The notes under the pieces are model-generated. The model ran no database searches. It saw only the letters and a list, made by a program, of their open reading frames with translations, and was not told the DNA's origin. A stretch of DNA of 7,605 bases from Candidatus Omnitrophota bacterium (GTDB taxonomy: Bacteria; Omnitrophota; Gorgyraeia; Gygaellales; Profunditerraquicolaceae), in NCBI GenBank assembly GCA_017995695.1, contig JAGOIJ010000076.1:1-7605 (forward strand), given 5' to 3'. Positions 1 to 5,865 of this stretch are shown here, piece by piece. The translations under genes and the position numbers were made by a program. Each line of letters opens with the position of its first letter. The first letter of the stretch is position 1.

Positions 1-1613
1 CGGCGGTAAGCGTCAAAACCAAAAGAAACCGGATAATCAAAAAACCACGGTTCAGTAAAACTCAAAAGATAGGAGTTGCTTAACGTACCGAACGATGCGC
101 GCAATTTCAGGTTTTGTCCATCGCCGGTGAAATAAGGGATATTCTTCCAATCAAAATTCTTCTGCTCGATCTCGATGAAACCAACAAACTGCTCAATTGT
201 GCTATACCCACCGCCAAAGCTGAATGCTCCGGTTTTTGATTCCTTCACATCCACCACGAGATCTTTTTTATCGCTAACCTGCGTATCTTCGGTATCATAG
301 CTTACATCTTCAAAGAAACCGAGATTTTGTAAACGCTCCTTACTACGCCGCAGCTTTTCACCATCAAACTTATCGCCGGGCTTAATGCGCAGTTCTCGGC
401 GGATTACCACATCTTTTGTCTTTATATTACCCCTGATCTTAATCTTATCAACAAACGCAATCGTATTCTCGGTGATCGTGTACTTAATGTCTACCCGGCT
501 GGTATACGCGTTTAATGATGTGGTCTCATCAACCGTAGCCATGATATAACCGCGGTCAAAATATAGACCCGAGATAGCAACAATATCCTGCTGCATACCT
601 TCCTGGCTAAATACATCACCAGGGGCGCACTCCTTAACCTTAGCAAGAAGCTCCTTAAGGGAAATATCTTTATTGCCCTCGATAACCACATTGCCGACAA
701 GATACTTTTTACCCTCTTCAACGCTTACGGTAATATATAAAAAGGGCTTACGGGCGTCAGAGGTAACATTATAATTAACCACAACATCAGTAAACCCTTG
801 TTTATGATAAAATGAGCGGATACGCTCCATATCCTCCTCAAGCACATCTTCCTTCAATACCCCGGCATTAAACAGCCACGCAGGCCTGGTCTTCATCAAC
901 TTGATAATTCTCTTGTCAGAAAAGTGCTCATTGCCGGCGACAGTAATACGTTTGATACGGATACGTTTGCCCTCTTGCACAACGAATTGCACCGTTGTTT
1001 TCTGCGTTGCTTCATCGGTGGCAACTGTATACTGGATATCAACTGCGCCAAAGCCCTTCTTTTCGTACATGCCCTTAAGCGTCTGCACATCTTCGGTAAG
1101 GTTCGGATAATCAAGATACTGGCCTTCCTTGGTCTTCAGCATACCCTTGAGCTTCTCATCTTTCATGGTGATACGCGTCATGCCGGAAAACGTTACTTTC
1201 TCAATGATCGGCCTCTCCACCACCGCAACCACAACCTTTAAGCCATCCTTATAATCCTGCGTATCAATATTGATATCGCTAAAAAATCCCAGAAGATACA
1301 AACGCTTTAAATCATCGCTAATAACATTCTCAAGGTAAGGATCGCCAACGCGGGCTTTCATCTTGGAAAGAATCGTATTGGTACTAATAGACTTATTGCC
1401 GGTGATCTCGACAGCGGTGATTATTTTGGCGGGTTTTGATGCCTCGAGCACATTCGCTTCTTGTTCTTGTGGAGGCGCTTCTTGAGCGTCATTTAAAGAT
1501 TCCGAAACACTCTCAAGCGCGGGCTCCTGCTCATTTGTTTCTTGAGCAACCGTTGCGCCTTGCACACCTATAACAAATAAACTAATCAACAAGAAGATTG
1601 AAAGCTTACGCAT
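1..1613 (-). CDS. bamA: Outer membrane protein assembly factor BamA, N-terminal 537 codons (3' end outside window)
   Basis: BamA is the core of the BAM complex that folds and inserts beta-barrel proteins into the outer membrane. The frame is open from the ATG at 1611-1613 to the window edge. It starts with a signal peptide (MRKLSIFLLISLFVIG, likely cut near residue 20-24), then a Glu/Gln-rich linker to about residue 60. Five POTRA domains follow, beginning near residues 66, 133, 215, 302 and 383; typical pieces are VEITGNKSIS, ITVAGNEHFS, VVIEGNKDIS and IKIRGNIKTK. The barrel begins near residue 458 (KTGAFSFGGGYS), and residues 519-526 read FTEPWFFD, the conserved early-barrel turn of the family. 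Family members are usually 750-800 residues, so about a third is missing. The ATG is chosen because the signal peptide follows at once, but it has no SD. It lies 40 bp after dnaB and may have its own promoter. Identity is firm; TamA-like relatives are less likely because there are five POTRAs. Confidence 0.93.
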   Translation of the reverse strand, partial: MRKLSIFLLISLFVIGVQGATVAQETNEQEPALESVSESLNDAQEAPPQEQEANVLEASKPAKIITAVEITGNKSISTNTILSKMKARVGDPYLENVISDDLKRLYLLGFFSDINIDTQDYKDGLKVVVAVVERPIIEKVTFSGMTRITMKDEKLKGMLKTKEGQYLDYPNLTEDVQTLKGMYEKKGFGAVDIQYTVATDEATQKTTVQFVVQEGKRIRIKRITVAGNEHFSDKRIIKLMKTRPAWLFNAGVLKEDVLEEDMERIRSFYHKQGFTDVVVNYNVTSDARKPFLYITVSVEEGKKYLVGNVVIEGNKDISLKELLAKVKECAPGDVFSQEGMQQDIVAISGLYFDRGYIMATVDETTSLNAYTSRVDIKYTITENTIAFVDKIKIRGNIKTKDVVIRRELRIKPGDKFDGEKLRRSKERLQNLGFFEDVSYDTEDTQVSDKKDLVVDVKESKTGAFSFGGGYSTIEQFVGFIEIEQKNFDWKNIPYFTGDGQNLKLRASFGTLSNSYLLSFTEPWFFDYPVSFGFDAYR

Positions 1614-1620
1614 TAGCGAT

Positions 1621-1648
1621 ATTATACACGTTTTGCTATTTTTCGCAA
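1621..1648 (-). promoter_or_regulatory. Putative sigma-70-type promoter for bamA, possibly leaderless
   Basis: In the 40-bp dnaB-bamA gap the minus strand reads TTGCGA (positions 1648-1643), a 16-bp spacer, then a perfect TATAAT (1626-1621). The first base of the bamA ATG is only 8 bases past the -10 box, so a normal start of transcription would fall on or next to the start codon. That agrees with the lack of any SD before bamA. A perfect -10 box in A+T-rich DNA can arise by chance, so this is suggestive only. Confidence 0.45.
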
Positions 1649-1653
1649 ACACT

Positions 1654-2994
1654 TTATTCAACGCGAGCAATATTTTCAAAGCGCGTATACTCTTTTATAA
1701 ATGATAGTTTAACCGAGCCAACGGGGCCGTTACGCTGCTTAGCAATAATAACTTCTGCGATGCCTTGATTATCTGGCGTAGGATTATAATACTCCTCGCG
1801 CAGGATCAAGACCACAACATCGGCATCTTGTTCAATGGCTCCGGACTCTCTTAAATCAGACAGCTGCGGACGATGATCATTACGAGATTCAACTGCGCGA
1901 GAAAGCTGACTGATAGCTACCAGCGGCACGTGCAATTCTCGCGCTAACGCCTTAAGGGAGCGGGAAATTTCCGAAATCTCCTGCTGGCGGCTTTCCATGC
2001 TCGTGGCTGAACCTCGCATTAATTGCATATAATCCAAGATAATAAGTTGAATATCATGGTGAGATTTAAGCCTCCGCGCCTTAGCCCTTAACTCCATAAC
2101 AGAAATAGCGGGAGTATCATCAATATATATAGGGGCTTCGGAAAGTTTGCCCGCAGCCGCAGTTAAACGCGGCCAGTCAGACGTCGCAAGGAACCCCGTC
2201 CTCACCTTATGCGCATCAACTTTGGCGTGGGCGCACAACATCCTCTGCGCCAGTTGTTCCTTTGACATTTCCAAACTGAAAATTGCCGTGGGGATTTTCT
2301 CGATGATCCCCGCATACTCGGCAATGCCTAACGCTAATGCGCTCTTACCCATCGATGGCCGTCCGGCGACAATAATTAAATCCGAAGGCTGTAATCCCGC
2401 TGTCTTGATATCAAAATCAACGTAGCCGGTTGGAACACCGGTGACATGCGCTTTTTTCTGATACAATTTATCAATCGTCTCGATGCTTTCCTTAACAATC
2501 TCCTTCAGGTGCATGTACGTGCCATGCCCCTTACGATCGCTTACCTCAAAGATTAAACGCTCGGCATCATCAACAACCTCATCGACACGTCCGTCGCTTT
2601 CATAGCACAAAGAAATAATCTTAGTGGAATTATTAATCAACGTGCGCAGGGTGCTTTTTTCTTTAACAATAGCTACGTAGTGATTAATATTAGCTGCGGT
2701 AGGAACAGCGTTGGTAAGAGCAGTTAAATAACTGACTCCTCCTACCTCATCAAGAGAGGCATTGCGCTTAAGCTCATCAGTCAGGGTTATAAGATCGACT
2801 GCCTTATTGGCGGCATACAGCGACAGGATCGCTTCGAAGATCCTACGGTGATTATCCTTATAGAAAACCCCGACATCCAAACGCTCGGCAGCGCAGGCGA
2901 TAGCATCTTCATCAAGCAGCATGGAACCTAAAACGGCCATCTCTGCTTCGAGGTTTTGCGGAGCGATCTTATCGAATGATACGTCGGTAGGCAT
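1654..2994 (-). CDS. dnaB: Replicative DNA helicase DnaB
   Basis: DnaB is the hexameric 5'-3' helicase that unwinds DNA at the replication fork, using ATP and working with primase. The 446 residues match the usual family length and no intein is present. The N-terminal domain (about 10-110) opens with the typical APQNLEAEMAVLGSML. A linker leads to the RecA-like domain from about residue 185. Walker A is GRPSMGKS at 211-218, the catalytic Glu is E242 in SLEMS, and Walker B is LIILDYMQLM at 317-326 with D321. DLRESGAIEQDADVV at 380-394 is the family signature, and KQRNGP at 419-424 holds the lysine and arginine finger that reach into the neighbouring subunit. The start lies 8 bp after the rplI stop and has no recognisable SD, so translation may be coupled to rplI. 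Placement after rplI is the common bacterial arrangement. The gene ends in TAA. Confidence 0.98.
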   Translation of the reverse strand: MPTDVSFDKIAPQNLEAEMAVLGSMLLDEDAIACAAERLDVGVFYKDNHRRIFEAILSLYAANKAVDLITLTDELKRNASLDEVGGVSYLTALTNAVPTAANINHYVAIVKEKSTLRTLINNSTKIISLCYESDGRVDEVVDDAERLIFEVSDRKGHGTYMHLKEIVKESIETIDKLYQKKAHVTGVPTGYVDFDIKTAGLQPSDLIIVAGRPSMGKSALALGIAEYAGIIEKIPTAIFSLEMSKEQLAQRMLCAHAKVDAHKVRTGFLATSDWPRLTAAAGKLSEAPIYIDDTPAISVMELRAKARRLKSHHDIQLIILDYMQLMRGSATSMESRQQEISEISRSLKALARELHVPLVAISQLSRAVESRNDHRPQLSDLRESGAIEQDADVVVLILREEYYNPTPDNQGIAEVIIAKQRNGPVGSVKLSFIKEYTRFENIARVE

Positions 2995-3002
2995 GTGGTA
3001 GT

Positions 3003-3446
3003 TTATTTTTTAACGACCCAGATCTTTACCTTCGCCTCAACTTCTGCATGCAACTTAACGGGGATTTCATAAATGCCCAACGCCTTGATAGGCTCCGGCA
3101 TAACGATCGTGCTTTTGTCAAGCGTGACGCCCTCTTCCTGCAAGGCGTTGACAATATCTTGGGCTGTAATACTGCCATACAAGGATTCATCATCCTGCGT
3201 AAGCACCGGCATCGTCAATGATAAACCAGCGAGCCGCTCTTTCACCACTTCAAACTCTTTCTTAACCTTTGCGGATTCTACTTTCTTTTTCTCTTGTTCC
3301 TGCGCTACCTTTTGGAGGTTGTCCGCTGTCGCAGGAATCGCTAGCTTTTGGGGTAACAGAAAATTCCGGGCAAAGCCATCTTTAACCTTAACCACCTGCC
3401 CACGCTTGCCGATTTTTTCAACATCTTTATGTAAAATTACTTCCAT
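3003..3446 (-). CDS. rplI: 50S ribosomal protein L9
   Basis: L9 binds 23S rRNA near the L1 stalk with its N-terminal domain and projects outward from the 50S subunit through a long helix. Here 147 residues fit the usual 147-150. The N-terminal domain (1-50) carries the conserved VKVKDGFARNFLLPQKLA, including the glycine- and arginine-containing loop. Residues 41-75 form the charged connecting helix, rich in Lys and Glu. The C-terminal domain (about 80-147) contains LYGSITAQDI, a family hallmark. A strong SD, GAGGTGA on the minus strand (3456-3450), sits just before the ATG. The gene follows rpsR after a 29-bp gap and precedes dnaB by 8 bp, the normal order in the S6-S18-L9 block. Nothing is unusual in the protein. 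Confidence 0.97.
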   Translation of the reverse strand: MEVILHKDVEKIGKRGQVVKVKDGFARNFLLPQKLAIPATADNLQKVAQEQEKKKVESAKVKKEFEVVKERLAGLSLTMPVLTQDDESLYGSITAQDIVNALQEEGVTLDKSTIVMPEPIKALGIYEIPVKLHAEVEAKVKIWVVKK

Positions 3447-3475
3447 CGTTCACCTCACTTGGCAAAGCGCGTTTC

Positions 3476-3751
3476 TTAGCCGCGCACGTATGGTAATAAG
3501 GAAATAAACCGCGCCCTCTTCACCTGTTCAGTCAACATTCTCTGGTGTTTTGCGCAATTGCCCGATATGCGGCTAGATAGGATCTTGCCGCGCTCTTTAA
3601 TTAAAGACTCAAGGGTACGCACATCCTTATAGTCAATCGCCTTAACCTTATTGGCGCAGAAGCGGCAGAATTTTTTCTTCATCAACAAATGCTTGTCTGA
3701 CCGCTTGCTATTTAATTTTGTTTTTGATTTTAATTTTGTATTAATTCTCAT
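3476..3751 (-). CDS. rpsR: 30S ribosomal protein S18 (Cys-containing form, extended N-terminus)
   Basis: S18 pairs with S6 on the platform of the 30S subunit. The core begins at MKKKFCRFC (residues 24-32) and runs through IDYKDVRTL, SGNCAKHQR and RARFISLLPYVRG, all typical. C29, C32, C66 and H69 form the Cys/His set of the presumed zinc-binding version of S18, which E. coli S18 has lost. The protein has 91 residues, against about 75-80 in most bacteria. The extra 23 at the N-terminus are Lys-rich and contain the tandem TKLKSK-TKLNSK. I keep this long start because GAGGAG lies 7 bp before its ATG, while the internal ATG (3680-3682) has no SD. The gene overlaps the end of ssb by 11 bp in another frame, which suggests coupled translation. 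The product is firm; the start is likely. Confidence 0.94.
   Translation of the reverse strand: MRINTKLKSKTKLNSKRSDKHLLMKKKFCRFCANKVKAIDYKDVRTLESLIKERGKILSSRISGNCAKHQRMLTEQVKRARFISLLPYVRG
3711..3739 (-). repeat. Short A+T-rich tandem repeat in the 5' end of rpsR
   Basis: The plus-strand 11-mer TTTAATTTTGT occurs exactly at 3711-3721 and again at 3729-3739, a period of 18 bp or six codons. On the coding strand it encodes two consecutive near-identical hexapeptides, TKLKSK and TKLNSK, in the N-terminal extension of S18. The base composition is much more A+T-rich than the flanking genes. Confidence 0.7.
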
Positions 3752-4181
3752 CAGCTTGCTCCTCGCTTTCTTGTAACCAGCTCGATTCAGTAGAATGTTC
3801 CTCAGCTATTGCCTCTCCTGACACGTGGCTTGGGCTTGCATTCTTTCCCGGCGCCCCGCCTAAGAACTGCACCCGCTCTGCCCTTACTTCAATAGTGTTG
3901 CGTTTCTGCCCTGCAGCGTCCTCCCAAGAACGTGACTGCAGGCGACCCTCCACCAGGACAGGACTTCCTTTATGTAAATATTGGTTGCAGCTTTCCGCTT
4001 GCTTATCCCAAATAACGGCAGTCACAAAACAGGTTTCTTCTTTGAGTTCCTGTGTTTTTGTTTTAAACTTCCGGTTCACCGCTAACCGTAGATTGACTAC
4101 TGCGGTTCCCTGCGGCGTATAACGTAACTCCGGATCTTTTGTCAGATTGCCGATTAAGAGCACTTTATTAAAACTAGCCAT
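3741..4181 (-). CDS. ssb: Single-stranded DNA-binding protein, tail lacking the usual tip
   Basis: SSB coats single-stranded DNA during replication, recombination and repair. The OB-fold fills residues 1-108: FNKVLLIGNLTKDPELRYTPQG opens it (split here as FNKVLLIGNL and TKDPELRYTPQG), followed by VIWDKQAESCNQYLHKGSPV and VEGRLQSRSW. Aromatic residues F52, W58 and W86 lie at positions usual for base stacking. The tail is short (38 residues) and acidic. It ends in EEQADEN instead of the DDIPF-type tip that most bacterial SSBs use to recruit partner proteins. No other frame near the stop encodes such a tip, so a simple frameshift does not explain the loss. A strong SD (GGGGAGGA) precedes the ATG. 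The gene lies between rpsF and rpsR, as in many bacteria, and its stop overlaps the rpsR start by 11 bp. A second SSB elsewhere cannot be excluded. Confidence 0.95.
   Translation of the reverse strand: MASFNKVLLIGNLTKDPELRYTPQGTAVVNLRLAVNRKFKTKTQELKEETCFVTAVIWDKQAESCNQYLHKGSPVLVEGRLQSRSWEDAAGQKRNTIEVRAERVQFLGGAPGKNASPSHVSGEAIAEEHSTESSWLQESEEQADEN
3759..3764 (-). promoter_or_regulatory. Ribosome binding site deciding the rpsR start
   Basis: GAGGAG on the minus strand lies 7 bp before the ATG at 3749-3751, inside the last codons of ssb. The alternative ATG 69 bp further downstream has no comparable site, which favours the longer S18. Confidence 0.75.
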
Positions 4182-4198
4182 GGATTCCTCCCCTTGCC

Positions 4199-4486
4199 TT
4201 ACTGCGCGCGCGTTATCAACACCCGCAAGATATCTTCATTGAGCTTATACGCATGGCGTAACTCTTTGATTGCCTCTGTGGGAGCTGTAAAATTCATAAG
4301 ATAATATACTCCCTCCATATGTTTTTTTATTGGAAAGAATAGCTTGCGCCTTTCTGCCCAAATACTTGCAGAAAGCACATTGCCCTGCCGCTTTGTGACG
4401 GCTTCATTAATCTGTGCAAGCACACCCTTGCGCGCCTCTTCAGATAAATCCGGCCTAATGATACACATTGCTTCATACTTGTTCAT
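4199..4486 (-). CDS. rpsF: 30S ribosomal protein S6
   Basis: S6 forms a heterodimer with S18 on the 30S platform and contacts 16S rRNA. The 95-residue product starts MNKYEAMCIIRPDLSEE, the standard S6 opening, and carries IWAERRKLFFPIKKHMEGVY (residues 42-61), the conserved central strand. It ends with LNEDILRVLITR, also conserved. The length equals the family norm without the long acidic tail found in E. coli. The frame is open further upstream to a GTG at 4511-4513. I chose the ATG at 4484-4486 because AAGGAG lies 8 bp before it and because homologous sequence begins there. The gene starts 31 bp after pth and is followed by ssb after 17 bp. In some bacteria the S6-S18 complex also represses its own mRNA; I did not identify such a leader in the short gap. 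Confidence 0.97.
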   Translation of the reverse strand: MNKYEAMCIIRPDLSEEARKGVLAQINEAVTKRQGNVLSASIWAERRKLFFPIKKHMEGVYYLMNFTAPTEAIKELRHAYKLNEDILRVLITRAQ

Positions 4487-4494
4487 CCCATCTT

Positions 4495-4500
4495 CTCCTT
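4495..4500 (-). promoter_or_regulatory. Ribosome binding site deciding the rpsF start
   Basis: AAGGAG on the minus strand lies 8 bp before the ATG at 4484-4486. It selects this start over the in-frame GTG 27 bp upstream, which would add nine residues absent from S6 proteins. Confidence 0.8.
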
Positions 4501-4517
4501 CAGTAAGAATCACACCT

Positions 4518-5096
4518 TCAAGGGCAATTCTTTTTTCTGTTAAACATGTTCATGGCTTTTTCTTTATCACCATGCGCCCACGTTTCAATGCAGGCGCACG
4601 CTTCAAGCATAAACATGCGAAGCTCTTTTTGCTCAAGCTTCGTGAATTTAGAGAGCACAAACCGGGCAGGATCAATAACTCCTTGCGGCCTTCCGATCCC
4701 TAGCCTGATGCGGCAAAAATCCTCTCTTCCGAGGGCTGCAATGATTGATTGGAGCCCGCGATGGCCACCTGAAGACCCAGAAGAACGCATCCTGATACGC
4801 CCAAATTCAAGATCAAGATCATCACACGCTATTAAGGTATCGGCAGGCGTAATATTATATTTGTTTACCAGCGATGCTACCACTCCGCCGGAAAGATTCA
4901 TATAAGAAAGAGGAATCGCTAGTATCAACTCACCAGAAGCGCCGGGTACGCGCGCGGTCCGCGCCAGACAATACTTGTCTTTCTTAAGCGCAACCCCCTG
5001 CTGGCTGGCCAGCGTTTTTACAGTGCTGGCTCCTATATTATGCCTAGTTTTCTGGTAGAAGATCCCGGGGTTGCCTAAACCAACTATCAACTTCAT
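4518..5096 (-). CDS. pth: Peptidyl-tRNA hydrolase
   Basis: Pth cuts the ester bond of peptidyl-tRNAs that drop off the ribosome, so that the tRNA can be reused. The 192 residues match the usual length of about 190-200. The protein opens with MKLIVGLGNPG (N9), followed by TRHNIG with the catalytic H19. PLSYMNLSGG supplies N67, and CDDLDLEFGRIR supplies D92, which pairs with the histidine. SGGHRGLQSII (109-119) is the loop that in E. coli reads GGHNGL; here R113 replaces the usual asparagine. LGIGRP at 132-137 is also conserved. The frame is open another 46 codons upstream, but those codons are rplY read in another frame, so the start is at 5094-5096. No good SD is visible. The gene lies 22 bp after rplY, the usual ctc-pth pairing, and ends in TGA. 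Confidence 0.96.
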   Translation of the reverse strand: MKLIVGLGNPGIFYQKTRHNIGASTVKTLASQQGVALKKDKYCLARTARVPGASGELILAIPLSYMNLSGGVVASLVNKYNITPADTLIACDDLDLEFGRIRMRSSGSSGGHRGLQSIIAALGREDFCRIRLGIGRPQGVIDPARFVLSKFTKLEQKELRMFMLEACACIETWAHGDKEKAMNMFNRKKNCP

Positions 5097-5118
5097 TATT
5101 ATTTGCTCGTTGCCAGCC

Positions 5119-5826
5119 TTACTTCTTCTCTTCCTTAGCTTCCTTGCCTTCTTTGGCTGGTTTTTCTTCACCTTCAGCAGGGACTTCTTTCTTTTCCTTA
5201 ATGACCTCGGGTTCTTGCGTTTCCGCACCCTCAACTGCCTCTACAGGCACCTCTTCCTTGATAGGCGCAGCAACTGAAAGAACAACTGCGTTTTGATCTG
5301 CTAGCACCTTGACCCCTGCAGGAAACGCAATCTCTCTCACGTGAATGGCGTCGCCGATCTTAAGCTCGCTCACATCAACGGTAATCTCTTTTGGAATCTC
5401 CATCGGCAAACACTCAATCTCGATTTCCCACATAATATGCTCAAGAGAACCACCTTCGAGTTTAACGCCAACTGGCTCGCCCTTGGCAACAACCGGCACA
5501 TTAACCTTAATGGTATCAGTCAATGAAATCTCGTGAAAATCAATATGCCGAATATCACCATGCACCGGATCATGCTGCATCTCTTTAATCAGGCAAAAGC
5601 GCCCTTGCGTCTTTTTATCGCCTTTAATCTTAAGATTGATAACCGCATTCTCAAGATGAAACTCATGCTGTAATTTTAGAAACTGACTCAAGGAGAATTT
5701 TATCGGCTGCGCCTTTTCTCCCGCCGAATACACCACTGCCGAAAGGATCCCGTTATCCAAAAGATCTTTGACCTTGGCCCTTCCGATTTCCTGCCGAATT
5801 TCTGCTTCTAACTGTATCTGTTCCAT
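5119..5826 (-). CDS. rplY: 50S ribosomal protein L25, long general-stress CTC form
   Basis: L25 binds 5S rRNA in the large subunit. This is the long, two-domain CTC/TL5 type of 235 residues, not the E. coli form of about 94. Residues 1-95 are the 5S rRNA-binding domain, with RFCLIKEMQHDPVHGDIRHI at 76-95, close to the family pattern. Residues 96-187 are the TL5 C-terminal domain, with the typical GEPVGVKLEGGSLEH, ECLPMEIPKEITVDVS and IGDAIHV. Residues 188-235 form a low-complexity tail of Glu, Lys, Pro and Ala, probably disordered. GAAGG lies 4 bp before the ATG at 5824-5826. The gene sits between prs and pth, an order also known from Bacillus (prs-ctc). The identity is firm; the tail is variable in this family. 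Confidence 0.96.
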   Translation of the reverse strand: MEQIQLEAEIRQEIGRAKVKDLLDNGILSAVVYSAGEKAQPIKFSLSQFLKLQHEFHLENAVINLKIKGDKKTQGRFCLIKEMQHDPVHGDIRHIDFHEISLTDTIKVNVPVVAKGEPVGVKLEGGSLEHIMWEIEIECLPMEIPKEITVDVSELKIGDAIHVREIAFPAGVKVLADQNAVVLSVAAPIKEEVPVEAVEGAETQEPEVIKEKKEVPAEGEEKPAKEGKEAKEEKK

Positions 5827-5865
5827 GTGACCTTCACGCTCCGTTTCAGATTAGATGTTGTACGA

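Noticed and set aside
924..1241. Plus-strand open frame of 105 codons opposite bamA
   Set aside because: It lies wholly inside the POTRA-coding region of bamA, has no SD or family features, and its peptide looks like antisense noise.
1629..1650. Possible hairpin after dnaB (TTTGC and GCAAA separated by 8 bases)
   Set aside because: The stem is only five mostly A-T pairs with no following T-run, too weak for a terminator, and it overlaps the promoter-like sequence.
1783..1809. TTGATC and TATAAT on the minus strand inside dnaB, spaced by 15 bp
   Set aside because: It encodes the conserved ILREEYYNP stretch of DnaB, the spacer is short, and it lies about 170 bp before bamA, so it is probably chance.
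3073..3507. Plus-strand open frame of 144 codons opposite rplI and the rpsR end
   Set aside because: It mirrors clear L9 coding sequence, is Ser/Cys-rich without recognisable motifs, and runs against the direction of all genes here.
3741..3751. ssb-rpsR overlap as a sign of frameshift or assembly error
   Set aside because: Both proteins read cleanly in their own frames and the rpsR SD is well placed within ssb, so this is an ordinary coupled overlap.
4487..4513. Upstream GTG start for rpsF
   Set aside because: It adds nine residues not found in S6, and the AAGGAG site is placed for the downstream ATG.
5097..5234. Upstream extension of pth by 46 Arg/Lys-rich codons
   Set aside because: These codons overlap the rplY tail in another frame, and Pth proteins begin at MKLIVGLGNPG.
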